Assembly: GCF_040545335.1 (NCBI RefSeq)
Contig: NZ_JBEPLU010000001.1
Coordinates: 434,001-498,000 of the forward strand
DNA from: Phenylobacterium koreense
GTDB lineage: Bacteria > Pseudomonadota > Alphaproteobacteria > Caulobacterales > Caulobacteraceae
DNA length: 64,000 nucleotides
Reading direction: 5' to 3'
The position numbers were made by a program, and so were the translations under genes. Positions 1 through 8,499 of the stretch are shown here, piece by piece; the stretch's first letter is position 1, and the number at the start of each line of letters is the position of its first letter. The notes beneath the pieces are model-generated. The model was not told the origin of the DNA. It worked only from the letters and a program-made list of their open reading frames with translations, and searched no databases.

Positions 1-700
1 GACGCAGACGGTCGATGATCGTGGTGTAGCGGCCTTCCGGCACGAAGCAGATGTCCTGGCTGTCGGGCTTGTCCGCCGCCGCAAGGCCGAGTTCGGCCGC
101 CACCCGGCGGACTTCCGGCTTCGGCAGCCCGCCCAGCGGGAACCGCAGGAACTCCAGTTGCTCCCGCGTGGTGGCGAACAGGAAGTAGCTCTGGTCGCGG
201 GCCGGATCGACCGCGCGCAGCAACCGCGGGCCGTCCGGGCCATCCTCACGCCGCACATAGTGCCCGGTGGCCATGGCCTGCGCGCCCAGGTCGCGGGCCA
301 CGTCCAGCAGGTCGCGGAACTTGACCGTCTGGTTGCAGCGGATGCACGGCACCGGCGTTTCGCCGCGCAGGTAGGCGTCGGCGAAGTCTTCGATGACCTG
401 CTGCTTGAAGCGGCTTTCGTAGTCGAGGACGTAGTGCGGGATGCCGATCATGTCGGCCGCGGTGCGCGCGTCGTGAATGTCCTGGCCCGCGCAGCAGGCG
501 CCCTTCTTCTGGATCGCCGCGCCGTGGTCGTAGAGCTGCAGGGTGACGCCCACCACGTCGTAGCCGGCCCGCGCCAGCAGCGCGGCGGTGACGGTGGAGT
601 CCACCCCGCCCGACATGGCCGCGATCACCCGCGCGCCGGCAGGCAGACCGACGGCGGCGCGCGCGGCCTCGACGGCGGCGTCTGTGAAAAGCGCGTTCAT
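1..700 (-). CDS. mnmA: tRNA-specific 2-thiouridylase MnmA (N-terminal part, cut by window edge)
   Basis: Cytoplasmic enzyme that puts sulfur on U34 of Lys, Glu and Gln tRNAs using ATP and a relayed persulfide. Only the first 233 residues lie in the window; the C-terminal part runs off the left edge. Visible motifs are the PP-loop SGGVDS at residues 30-35, the block [13 protein letters not shown], the nucleophile region [17 protein letters not shown], and the second conserved cysteine in QDICF close to the edge. The start is the ATG at 700. flgL ends 46 bases upstream on the same strand, so read-through from the flagellar transcript is possible but not shown. No frameshift is seen in the visible part. 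Confidence 0.95.
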   Translation of the reverse strand, partial: MNALFTDAAVEAARAAVGLPAGARVIAAMSGGVDSTVTAALLARAGYDVVGVTLQLYDHGAAIQKKGACCAGQDIHDARTAADMIGIPHYVLDYESRFKQQVIEDFADAYLRGETPVPCIRCNQTVKFRDLLDVARDLGAQAMATGHYVRREDGPDGPRLLRAVDPARDQSYFLFATTREQLEFLRFPLGGLPKPEVRRVAAELGLAAADKPDSQDICFVPEGRYTTIIDRLR

Positions 701-746
701 GGCGCGCTATGTAGCGCTTGCCCCGCCGGTTTGCGAGGCGCCGGCC

Positions 747-1679
747 CTATTTCAGGACGCTGAGAAGCGAAGAGTCGCGCAGGGTGATGAACACCTGGCT
801 CGATGCGTTCAGCGCCAGCGTCGCCTTTTCGAGCTCTACCGTGGCGGTCGGCATATCGGCGTCGACGATACCGCCGATCATACCCTTCAGGCTGTTCTGA
901 CGGGTGACGAGATCGGCTTTCACGTCGTCGACCCGGGCCTGCATCATGCCGTTGTGGGCGGTGGTGTCGATGACGTCGCTGGCGACGGAGTCCCAGACCG
1001 CGAGCTGGCTTTCGAGGAAGGTCCGCTGGGCGTCGCTCAAGGTGCCGTCGAACGAGGTCGCGGGATCCTCGTGGAAGGCCTGCATGGTCTTGAACGCCTC
1101 CAGCATGGCCGTTCCCAGGTTGCTGGCGAGGATGCCGGTCTTCACCGTGGTGGCGTCGTCCACCTTATGCTCGGTGATGAAGTCGTCGTTGGCGAAGAAG
1201 TCCGAGATCAGCGGCGTCGCCGGGTCGGTGAGGTCGGACAGGTCCTCGGCGGTGACCGGCCTGGTGTCGATCTTGCCGCCGGCGAACATGTACTTGCCGT
1301 TGTATTGGGCGTTCATGGCGGCGACGCCGATCTGGAACTGCGCCTGCATCTCCTGCATCAGAGTGTCGGTGCGGCCGGTCGCGATCGCCTCCTCGATGGC
1401 CTTCTTCGCCGCCGAGGCCGCATCTCCCAACTGGGTCAGCGAGAAGTCCTGGGTGGTCAGCTTGTCGGCGATGGTGGTGTTCTGCTCGAGATAGCCGCTC
1501 AGCCGCGCATCCACCGACCGCATGGCCGTGAGGATCTCCGCGTCGCGGGAAAACTCCTTGAGATTCGAGCCGTTGCGCTGGGTCGCGACCCGGTTGCCGG
1601 CTTCGATCTGGGCGCGCTGCGCCTGCATGATGTTCGAAAGGACGAGGTTGTAGTTCCCGACGGTCGTCACGCGATACAT
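747..1679 (-). CDS. flgL: flagellar hook-filament junction protein FlgL
   Basis: Second junction protein (HAP3) that joins the hook to the flagellin filament outside the cell. The 310-residue product begins MYRVTTVGNYNLVLSNIMQA, the coiled flagellin-like N-terminus of FlgL, and ends in the matching C-terminal helix (ATVELEKATLALNASSQVF). The middle is the surface-exposed variable part. A GGAGG sits 7 bases before the ATG. It lies 13 bases behind flgK on the same strand, so the two are almost certainly one transcript. It has no cleaved signal peptide, as expected for export through the flagellar type III machine. Confidence 0.93.
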   Translation of the reverse strand: MYRVTTVGNYNLVLSNIMQAQRAQIEAGNRVATQRNGSNLKEFSRDAEILTAMRSVDARLSGYLEQNTTIADKLTTQDFSLTQLGDAASAAKKAIEEAIATGRTDTLMQEMQAQFQIGVAAMNAQYNGKYMFAGGKIDTRPVTAEDLSDLTDPATPLISDFFANDDFITEHKVDDATTVKTGILASNLGTAMLEAFKTMQAFHEDPATSFDGTLSDAQRTFLESQLAVWDSVASDVIDTTAHNGMMQARVDDVKADLVTRQNSLKGMIGGIVDADMPTATVELEKATLALNASSQVFITLRDSSLLSVLK

Positions 1680-1692
1680 GGGTCGGCCTCCG

Positions 1693-3783
1693 CTAGATCA
1701 TGCTGGTCAGGACGTCGAACAGCTCCTTCGCCGCCTGGACCATGCGGGCTGAAGCGTTGAAGGCCTGTTGATAGGTGGTCAGGTTCACGAGTTCTTCGTC
1801 GACATTGACGCCTTCGACGGCCTGGCGCCTGGCCATGGCCTCGGTGGTGACGGCGTAGGCCGCGTCCATGCGGGTTTCCGCCGCCTCGGCCTGGCGGCCG
1901 ATCGAGCCGCCGAACTCCGAGGCGTAGCGGGTCAGGGTCATGGTCACCGCGCCGAGCTCGCCGGCGGCGGCGAAGCTGGTGGTCAGGTCGCCCGCCGCGG
2001 CGAGCAGCCGGGCGCCGCGGCCGTCGCCCTTGGTCACCGCCGGCTGACCGGCGGCCACGGAAAGGTCGAGGGTCGCCAGGCCCAGCCTCATCGGATCCTC
2101 GGCGATGGCCGGATCGACGCTGAGCCGGCCGGCGCGGCCGCTGCGTTCGACCACGCCCAGGCCGAACAACTGGCTCATCGACGGGCCGCCGGCCCCCCGC
2201 TCGGTGAGGTCCTGGGTGATGGAGAGGGTCGCGTTCTGCGGCGGCGAGCCCTTGAAGGTCAGGGCGCCCCTGGCGTCCAGGCTGAACTGGCCGTTCATGC
2301 CGACCCCGGTCGCCGGGTCGTTCAGGGCGGCCAGCAGGTCGGCCATCGTGCCGCCGGCCGGGACGGCCACGGCGATCTCGCGGATCGGCTTGCCGTCGGC
2401 TGCGGCCAGGCCGAACTTGATCGTCTGGCCGGCGGTGAACCCGTGCGGATCGGTGGGCTTCAGGCCGGTCTCGTAGCTGATCATCCCATCGGAACGGATG
2501 AGGTCGTTCAGCCCGAAGAAGTGCGAAAAGCCCCTGCCCGCCTTGTTCGACGTGCCTTCGTCGATGGCGATCCGGTTGTCGCCGGTCCCGGTGAGGCTGA
2601 GCTTGCCGTTGGCGAAGCTCGCTGTCGCGCTGCCGCCCAGGGCGTTGTTCAGGTCGGTCAGGAAGTTGGCCGAGGTGAAGGCGCCGCCCGGCGTCATGGT
2701 CATGGCGTCGAAATCGATCTCGACCGTGTTCTGGACGAGGCCGTCCTTGTCGAGCACAGCCACCGTCGTCTTGCCGGTGAAGCCACTGACGGCGGTGGGC
2801 AGGTCAAGGCCGGTGTCACGGCCGGTGAGGCTGTTGGGCGCCGGCGCCGAGGTGGCCTTGTTGTGCGCGGCGTTGATCTGCTCGGCCGCGCGGGAGACGA
2901 ATTCGCCGAGCTGGTCGGCCATGCCCGGCAAGGTGGTGTCGCGCAGGTCCATCAGGCCGCGGATCTCGCCGCCCTCGATCTTGATGGGCTGGGGGAAACC
3001 GAGCCCGCCCTCCGGCTCGACGGCGATATAGCCCTTGGTGGCGTCGGTGCGGTTGTAGCTGAGGGTCGCGGCCTTGCCGTCCCCGGCCAGGAGGATGCCT
3101 TCGGTCGAGCGCACGGTGACGCCGCCGTTCGACTTCAGCGTCACGCGGACATTGACCAGCGTGGCCAGTTCGTCGACGAGCTGGCTCTGGATGTTTTCGG
3201 AGCCCGAGGCGTCGCCGTTGGTCAGCTTGGCGCGACTGATGTCGGCGTTGAGCTGGTTGATCTGGACCAGCAGGTCGTTCGCGCGATTGACGTTGGCTGA
3301 GATCTCCGCGTCGACCGTCTCGCCCAGCTCGGCGAACTGGGCGTTGATCCGGTTGGTCTCGGTGAGGAAGTCCTCGACGTTGGAGATCGCCTGGCTGCGC
3401 AGCAGGCTGGACGACGGGTCGTCGGACGCGGCGGAGAAGGCGCTGAAGATCGTGTCCAGGCGCGTGAAGTAGTAGCTGTCGGTGGCCGGATTTCCGAACA
3501 GGCTCTGAGCGTTGTCGAGATAACGCGAGACGACTTCCCAGCGGCTGGACTCCGACGAGGAGGTCAGGGTCGCGAGCTGGAGATACTGATCGGTGATCCG
3601 GGTCACGCCCTGGATGTCGACGCCCATGCCCTGACCGCCGACCACCAGCGGCGCCTGGTCCACCTTTTTGCGGACATAGCCGGGAGTATTGACGTTCGCG
3701 ATGTTGTCCGAGGTGACTCGGAGATTCATCTGGGCCGCGTTGAGGCCGGAAGCTGCTGTCTTCAGCGTCGCCGTCAGTGACAC
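1693..3783 (-). CDS. flgK: flagellar hook-associated protein FlgK
   Basis: First hook-filament junction protein (HAP1). The 696-residue product has the N-terminal rod/hook signature SGLNAAQMNLRVTSDNIANVNTPGYVRK and the C-terminal heptad block VNVDEELVNLTTYQQAFNASARMVQAAKELFDVL, both typical of FlgK; the long middle part is variable. The start codon is GTG with GGAGGG 7 bases upstream. The gene heads a flgK-flgL unit and diverges from fliK across a 359-base region. That region holds a minus-strand sigma-54 promoter match about 145 bases before this start. The length is normal for this family in Caulobacteraceae. Confidence 0.94.
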   Translation of the reverse strand: MSLTATLKTAASGLNAAQMNLRVTSDNIANVNTPGYVRKKVDQAPLVVGGQGMGVDIQGVTRITDQYLQLATLTSSSESSRWEVVSRYLDNAQSLFGNPATDSYYFTRLDTIFSAFSAASDDPSSSLLRSQAISNVEDFLTETNRINAQFAELGETVDAEISANVNRANDLLVQINQLNADISRAKLTNGDASGSENIQSQLVDELATLVNVRVTLKSNGGVTVRSTEGILLAGDGKAATLSYNRTDATKGYIAVEPEGGLGFPQPIKIEGGEIRGLMDLRDTTLPGMADQLGEFVSRAAEQINAAHNKATSAPAPNSLTGRDTGLDLPTAVSGFTGKTTVAVLDKDGLVQNTVEIDFDAMTMTPGGAFTSANFLTDLNNALGGSATASFANGKLSLTGTGDNRIAIDEGTSNKAGRGFSHFFGLNDLIRSDGMISYETGLKPTDPHGFTAGQTIKFGLAAADGKPIREIAVAVPAGGTMADLLAALNDPATGVGMNGQFSLDARGALTFKGSPPQNATLSITQDLTERGAGGPSMSQLFGLGVVERSGRAGRLSVDPAIAEDPMRLGLATLDLSVAAGQPAVTKGDGRGARLLAAAGDLTTSFAAAGELGAVTMTLTRYASEFGGSIGRQAEAAETRMDAAYAVTTEAMARRQAVEGVNVDEELVNLTTYQQAFNASARMVQAAKELFDVLTSMI

Positions 3784-3927
3784 GGTTTAACCCTCCGCCC
3801 GGCAAAGCTTGTCGCGGGACCCGGCCATTTCTGCCGGGATAATGGTGAACGGCCCGCACAGGCCCTGCGAAAATCCAATGTTTTCAAAGACCCTCTCGCG
3901 AGGTGCCTTCGAAACCGTTTCTGGACG

Positions 3928-3943
3928 CGCAAGAGCGGCGCCA
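3928..3943 (-). promoter_or_regulatory. sigma-54 promoter match for flgK-flgL
   Basis: Read on the minus strand this is TGGCGCCGCTCTTGCG, which fits the sigma-54 form TGGCNC-N5-TTGC with GG and GC exactly 10 bases apart. It points at flgK and would place the transcript start near 3918. Sigma-54 control of hook and hook-associated genes is established in Caulobacter. Confidence 0.7.
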
Positions 3944-3990
3944 GTTCGGCGGGGTCGGCAGGGAACGCCCCAGCGGGTCGATCGAGGCTC

Positions 3991-4003
3991 GGCAAAAAAC
4001 GCC
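3991..4003. promoter_or_regulatory. candidate enhancer between divergent flagellar promoters
   Basis: The string GGCAAAAAACGCC (A-tract between GGC and GCC) lies about 50 to 70 bases from each of the two sigma-54 matches. Caulobacter flagellar genes use the activator FlbD bound to ftr enhancer elements near such promoters. This site is offered as a candidate from position and shape only. A loosely similar string, ATCGGCAGCATTTTT, lies at 4028-4042. Confidence 0.3.
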
Positions 4004-4069
4004 ACAAAGCCTGGAAGGGGCGGCCCTATCGGCAGCATTTTTCCCATTCCTTTCAACAACCTGACGAGT

Positions 4070-4085
4070 TGGCGCGAAGGTTGCT
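4070..4085 (+). promoter_or_regulatory. sigma-54 promoter match for fliK-flgD-flgE
   Basis: TGGCGCGAAGGTTGCT fits TGGCNC-N5-TTGC with GG (4071-4072) and GC (4083-4084) separated by 10 bases. It lies 82 bases before the fliK ATG and predicts a start near 4096. Together with the opposite match at 3928-3943 it makes a divergent sigma-54 control region. The 3784-4166 interval holds no convincing gene. Confidence 0.75.
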
Positions 4086-4166
4086 CAGGGATGCGGCGAA
4101 CGTACCCGGCGCAGAAGCGCTCCCATCGCGAAGTTCCGCCCGGTGCGGAACCGATTGCCGGAAGCC

Positions 4167-5726
4167 ATGACTGCGCCCCTGTTCAATTTGCTGATCGCCA
4201 ACCCCGTGATCGGCGCCGCTCAGCAGAACGCCGCCGCCCAGGGCCCCCTGGCCGGGTTCGAAGCGTTGCTCGCGGCCTTCTTCGGCGCGCCTGGCGAGGG
4301 GGCGGACGCCGCCCTGGCCGGAACTCCCGTGGCGACGCAGGACGACCAGGCCGCCGCGGCCGACGATCCGACCGCCAACGCCACCGACCCGACCGCCCTT
4401 CCCACTGATGCGCTGAGCCTGGCCGCCGTGCTAGCGGCGCAGCAGCCGCAGCAGGCCGCGACGACAGAGGACGCAGGTGCGGAGGGCGAGGCCTCCGACG
4501 CGCCCAAGGCCGCGACGCCCGCCGGGCCGTTCCAGGCCGCGGCCGAAGCCGAGCAGCAGGCGCGGGCCGAGACCGGCGCCGCCGTTCCCGCGGAAGGAAA
4601 GCCGACGCTGCCGCCTCAGGCGGCGCAGGCCCAGGCCGCTCATCCGCCGAAAGCCGCGGGCCTCACCACGAAGGCCAACCCCTCCGACACCGCCCTTGCG
4701 GCCGTGTCGCGCGAAGCGGCGGACGCCCCGGCGGACGTCTCCGCCAAGCCGACCGCCCCGGAGGCGCCTCAGCCTCAGACGAAGGGCGGCGAGCCGGCAA
4801 GCCAGCCCAAGCCGCAGGCCGTCGCCCAAGCCCCCGCCCAAGCCCCCGTCGCAGCGCCGCCTCCCGCGCCCGCCCCGGCGGCGGCGGCGGTCGAGACCCC
4901 CGTCGAAGCCCCGTCGGAGACGGCCCAGACCCTGGCCGCCGCCACACAAAGCCCAGCGGTCGCGGTTCCGGCGACGAAGGAAGCCCCGGCGCTCACGACG
5001 CCGCCGAAAAAGGCGAGCGAGGCGTCCCATCGCCAAGCGTCCGGCCCGGCCGCACGCCAGCCCGCCGCCGACCAGCCGGCGCTTGCGAACGCAGTGGCGC
5101 CGGTCGCGGAAACCGACGCCGCGCCCGAGGGCAAGGTCTCCACCGAGACCGCGCCAGCCACACCGACCAAGGAAGCCAAGTCCGAGGCGATCGATACGCC
5201 GGACTTCCAGCCCTCCGCCCCTGCCGCCAGCGCCCAGGCCAACGCCGCTGCGCCTCACGCGCCACAGGTTCGCGCCACCTCCGAGACGGTGGCCAACCTG
5301 ACCGCGGCGATCAGCAAGAAGCTTGAGGGCCGGTCCACGAAGTTCGACATCGAGCTCACGCCGGCAGGCCTCGGCCATGTCAGCGTCTCGGTGGAGATCG
5401 CCGCCAGCGGCAAGATGAGCGCGGCCATGTCCTTCGACTCCCCGCAGGCGGCCGCGGAGCTGCGTTCGCGCTCCCACGAACTGCATAAGGCCCTGGAACA
5501 GGCCGGGTTCGACGTCGCCGGCGGCCTGACCTTCGACGTCAACGGCGACCGCGGCGAGGGCGGCCGCAACCTGGCCCAGCAGCAACAGCAGAACGACGGC
5601 GCCGCCTGGCGCGGCCGAGCCTTCCAGGCCGTCCTCGGAACCGCCGGCGAAGCGGCCGAAACCGCCGCCTCCGCTGCTCTCCACTACAGCCGCCGGTCCG
5701 ACGCCGGCGTGGACATCCGGATCTAG
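4167..5726 (+). CDS. fliK: flagellar hook-length control protein FliK
   Basis: Molecular ruler that stops hook growth and switches the export apparatus to filament substrates. From the ATG at 4167 the product has 519 residues. About the first 370 are very rich in Ala, Pro, Gln and Lys with no conserved fold, as in FliK rulers. The C-terminal Flg_hook domain follows at about residues 375-465, with the pattern KFDIELTPAGLGHVSVSVEI and then ELRSRSHELHKALEQAGFDV. An in-frame GTG at 4143 is the other possible start; neither has a strong ribosome site. It leads the fliK-flgD-flgE unit, with flgD 10 bases downstream. Confidence 0.85.
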   Translation: MTAPLFNLLIANPVIGAAQQNAAAQGPLAGFEALLAAFFGAPGEGADAALAGTPVATQDDQAAAADDPTANATDPTALPTDALSLAAVLAAQQPQQAATTEDAGAEGEASDAPKAATPAGPFQAAAEAEQQARAETGAAVPAEGKPTLPPQAAQAQAAHPPKAAGLTTKANPSDTALAAVSREAADAPADVSAKPTAPEAPQPQTKGGEPASQPKPQAVAQAPAQAPVAAPPPAPAPAAAAVETPVEAPSETAQTLAAATQSPAVAVPATKEAPALTTPPKKASEASHRQASGPAARQPAADQPALANAVAPVAETDAAPEGKVSTETAPATPTKEAKSEAIDTPDFQPSAPAASAQANAAAPHAPQVRATSETVANLTAAISKKLEGRSTKFDIELTPAGLGHVSVSVEIAASGKMSAAMSFDSPQAAAELRSRSHELHKALEQAGFDVAGGLTFDVNGDRGEGGRNLAQQQQQNDGAAWRGRAFQAVLGTAGEAAETAASAALHYSRRSDAGVDIRI

Positions 5727-5736
5727 GAGAACCTCC

Positions 5737-6471
5737 ATGGCCATCGATCCGACAACCGCCATCTCGCCGACCAGCGCCACGGCCACCGGACGCACCCGGA
5801 TGGCCGACAGCTACGAGACGTTCATGAGCCTGCTGACGGCGCAGATCCGGAACCAGGATCCGCTGTCGCCGATGGACTCCACCCAGTTCACCCAGCAACT
5901 GGTGCAGATGACCGGCGTCGAGCAGCAACTGCTGACCAACGACCTGCTCGAGAAGCTGGTGACCAACACCGGGTCCGGCATCCAGACCTCGGTCAGCCTG
6001 CTGGGCCGCGAGGTCCGCGCGCTGAACGACGAGGCCAAGCTTACCGCCGGCCAGGCCCAGTGGTCCTACAAGCTCGACCGCGAGGCCACCGACGTGACCG
6101 TCGAGGTGCTCAACGAGTACGGCAAGGTGGTCCACGTCTCCAAGCCGGAGGACAACAAGGCCGGTGACCACACCTTCACCTGGAACGGCAAGGACATCGA
6201 GGGCGCCCAGGCGCCGAACGGCGGGACCTATACCCTGCGCGTCACGGCCAAGGATTCCGCCGGCGAGACCGTCACCTCCACCGGCTTCATCAAGGGCGTG
6301 GTGACCGGCGTCGAGCAGACCAACGGCAAGACCTTCATCACCGTCAACGGCGTCCCGATCCCGTGGGAAACGGTCACCTCCATCGCCGAGGTCGGCGACG
6401 CCCCCTCGAACGACAACCCCGACAACCCGGACACGGAAACTCCGCCGCCGTCCGAAGAGGCCGCCGCCTAA
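5737..6471 (+). CDS. flgD: flagellar hook-capping protein FlgD
   Basis: Scaffold cap needed to assemble hook subunits, exported and later lost. The 244-residue product has the FlgD N-terminus SYETFMSLLTAQIRNQDPLSPMDSTQFTQQL at about residues 24-55, with the diagnostic LTAQ..QDPL core. A Tudor/Ig-like part follows at about 85-190 (DVTVEVLNEYGKVVHV, HTFTWNGKD). The tail is acidic and Pro-rich (PSNDNPDNPDTETPPPSEE). AGGAG lies just before the ATG. It sits between fliK and flgE in the usual hook-assembly order. Confidence 0.95.
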   Translation: MAIDPTTAISPTSATATGRTRMADSYETFMSLLTAQIRNQDPLSPMDSTQFTQQLVQMTGVEQQLLTNDLLEKLVTNTGSGIQTSVSLLGREVRALNDEAKLTAGQAQWSYKLDREATDVTVEVLNEYGKVVHVSKPEDNKAGDHTFTWNGKDIEGAQAPNGGTYTLRVTAKDSAGETVTSTGFIKGVVTGVEQTNGKTFITVNGVPIPWETVTSIAEVGDAPSNDNPDNPDTETPPPSEEAAA

Positions 6472-6509
6472 GCGCGCGCCCGCAACAATCATAGAAGAAG
6501 GCAGACCCC

Positions 6510-7886
6510 ATGAGCATCAACAGCGCCATGCTCTCCGGCGTTTCCGGGCTGATCACCAACTCGTCGGCCCTGGCGGCGATCTCCGACAACATCGCCAACG
6601 TCAACACTACCGCCTACAAGCGTAACCAGGTGAACTTCGCCAACGTCGTGACCGCCCAGGCGGTGAAGGGCCGCTACTCGGCCGGCGGCGTCCAGGCGGT
6701 CACCCGCCAGTTCGTCAGCCAGCAAGGCCTGATCCAGAGCTCGACCTCGCCGACCGACCTCGGCATCTCGGGCGACGGGTTCTTCGTGGTCGCGACCAAG
6801 GGCGGCCCGCTGACCCCGGCGGACGAGCGCATCTTCACCCGCTCCGGCTCGTTCAGCGTCGACGCCGACGGTTACCTGGTGAACGACGCCAACCTCTATC
6901 TGCAGGGCTGGCCGATCCAGGACGACGGGACGTTCAACGCCAATCCCTCCGACCTGAACATGATGCAGTCGATCAATGTGAAGAACCTGGGCGCCGCGGT
7001 CCGCGCGACCAGCAACATCACGGTCAACGCCAACCTCAACAAGACCCAAGCCGCCGACGTCGCCAAGAACGCCGCCTACGCCGCCGGCGAGATGGCTCTT
7101 TGGGCCGCCAACCCGGCCGATCCGAACGCGATCCAGCCGGACTTCAGCTTCGAGATGAACGTCATCGACTCCGTGGGCGCCACGCACAAGGTCGCCGTGG
7201 CCTTCCTGAAGGACGACAGCGCCCCGAACCTCTGGAAGGCGGAAATGTACGCGGTCCCGGCCTCGGACGTTAACACCCCCAACGGCCTGATCGCCTCCGG
7301 CGACATCGCCTTCACGGCCGACGGCCAACTGGACCTGGCGAACGCCGCCACCACGCTCTTCGGCCCCACCGCCACGCTCCAGCTCGGCGCCTCGGGCTCG
7401 GGCGCGAGCCCCCGCTGGGCCGACAACCTCGGCATCGAAGGCTCGGACATCGACCTCGACTGGGGCACGGTCACGCAATACGCCTCGCCCTCGGTGCTCA
7501 ACTCTGCGAACTCGGACGGCGCCAACGTCGGGAACGTGGTCGGCGTGGAAGTCGGCGAAGACGGCGTCGTGTCGGCTATTTTCGACAACTCTGAAGTTCG
7601 CAAGATTGCGAAGATCGGCCTCGCCAGTTTCGCCAATCCAGATGGCCTGGCCGCGGTCAGCGGAAATGCTTATCGCGCCACCATTCCTTCCGGTGAATTC
7701 GTGATCAAGCAGCCGGGCCTGGCCGGCGCGGGTGAAATCGCCGCCGGCACCTTGGAAGCTTCCACCGTCGATCTCTCGGCGGAGTTCACAGGCCTGATCA
7801 CCACCCAGAAAGCTTACTCGGCATCTTCCAAGATCATCACAACAGCCGACCAGATGCTTGAGGAGTTGATCAACATTAAGAGGTAA
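6510..7886 (+). CDS. flgE: flagellar hook protein FlgE
   Basis: Subunit of the flexible flagellar hook. The 458-residue product has the rod/hook N-terminus SALAAISDNIANVNTTAYKR and the matching C-terminal coil EFTGLITTQKAYSASSKIIT, so both ends of the D0 domain are intact. GISGDGFFVV and FTRSGSFSVDADGYLV are standard FlgE/FlgG blocks. As I recall it, the Caulobacter crescentus hook protein is clearly longer, so the outer domains look reduced here. The last 300 or so bases and the following intergenic region are visibly less GC-rich than the rest of the gene. AGAAGG precedes the ATG. Confidence 0.93.
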   Translation: MSINSAMLSGVSGLITNSSALAAISDNIANVNTTAYKRNQVNFANVVTAQAVKGRYSAGGVQAVTRQFVSQQGLIQSSTSPTDLGISGDGFFVVATKGGPLTPADERIFTRSGSFSVDADGYLVNDANLYLQGWPIQDDGTFNANPSDLNMMQSINVKNLGAAVRATSNITVNANLNKTQAADVAKNAAYAAGEMALWAANPADPNAIQPDFSFEMNVIDSVGATHKVAVAFLKDDSAPNLWKAEMYAVPASDVNTPNGLIASGDIAFTADGQLDLANAATTLFGPTATLQLGASGSGASPRWADNLGIEGSDIDLDWGTVTQYASPSVLNSANSDGANVGNVVGVEVGEDGVVSAIFDNSEVRKIAKIGLASFANPDGLAAVSGNAYRATIPSGEFVIKQPGLAGAGEIAAGTLEASTVDLSAEFTGLITTQKAYSASSKIITTADQMLEELINIKR

Positions 7887-7895
7887 TATTTGGCG

Positions 7896-7965
7896 TTAAT
7901 TTCTCTAACCATCGACCAACAACTTAAACTGTACCAAAAGCGCACACCGTTAAATCATGGATAAG
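7896..7965 (+). promoter_or_regulatory. possible CtrA sites upstream of sciP
   Basis: TTAA at 7896-7899 is followed five bases later by CTAACCAT (7905-7912), one base off the TTAACCAT form of the CtrA half-site. A second weak candidate is TTAA (7950-7953), seven bases, then ATAAG. Spacing in the first and sequence in the second differ from the classical TTAA-N7-TTAAC. A CcrM methylation site GATTC lies at 7983-7987. CtrA activates sciP in Caulobacter; here the site assignment is inference. Confidence 0.35.
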
Positions 7966-8052
7966 GTTTTGTTTACTATCGTGATTCACCGGCTGTTATG
8001 CTCGCCGGTCTACGGTCGGCCGGAACAGTGATGGTCGGAAAGGCGTAAAGCC

Positions 8053-8340
8053 ATGTTGCAACAACAGCAGACACGCACGAACAGCCGCGGCGAGGCGTAC
8101 GTGATCGGCCCGACGGGCGCGCCTCTGACGCTTAAGGACCTGCCGCCGGCCGACACCGGCCGCTGGGTCATCCGTCGCAAGGCCGAGGTTGTCGCCGCCG
8201 TGCGCGGCGGGCTGCTGACGCTGGACGAAGCTTGCGACCGCTACTCGCTGACCAACGAGGAATTCCTCGCCTGGCAGAAGTCGATCGACCGTCACGGCCT
8301 CGCCGGGCTGCGCACCACGCGCCTGCAACAGTATCGCTGA
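8053..8340 (+). CDS. sciP: CtrA-inhibitory protein SciP (DUF1153)
   Basis: Small helix-turn-helix protein that in Caulobacter binds the master regulator CtrA, or its promoters, and blocks activation of CtrA targets in swarmer cells. The 95-residue product carries the whole DUF1153 fold: GPTGAPLTLKDLPP, then RWVIRRKAEVVAAVRGGLLTLDEAC, then RYSLTNEEFLAWQ and RHGLAGLRTTRLQQYR. It follows flgE, exactly as in Caulobacter, and links the flagellar block to cell-cycle control. The 166-base upstream gap is AT-richer and contains possible CtrA sites, suggesting its own promoter. Family assignment is firm; function is by analogy with Caulobacter. Confidence 0.93.
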   Translation: MLQQQQTRTNSRGEAYVIGPTGAPLTLKDLPPADTGRWVIRRKAEVVAAVRGGLLTLDEACDRYSLTNEEFLAWQKSIDRHGLAGLRTTRLQQYR

Positions 8341-8346
8341 GCCCCC

Positions 8347-8403
8347 AGCCCCTCTGGGGCTCGAGGCGAAATGACGGCCGCGCCGCTGCCCCGGCGCGGC
8401 CGT
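8347..8403 (+). terminator. two hairpins downstream of sciP
   Basis: AGCCCC-TCT-GGGGCT (8347-8361) is followed by a 12-bp perfect stem, ACGGCCGCGCCG (8374-8385) pairing with CGGCGCGGCCGT (8392-8403) around a 6-base loop. Only a short T-containing stretch (TGTCGTTT) follows, so factor-independent termination is likely but not certain. Confidence 0.6.
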
Positions 8404-8499
8404 TGTCGTTTCGGGCTGGGCGAAGGGCGGAAAGCGGCCGGCGCCATTCCGTCACGGTGTTCGATTAGCGTCCTCACCTCGCCTCCAGGGAGAAGCGCC

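Noticed and set aside
1768..3300. 510-residue plus-strand frame opposite flgK
   Set aside because: Antisense shadow of a well-recognised FlgK gene, rich in Gly, Arg and Ala with no motif.
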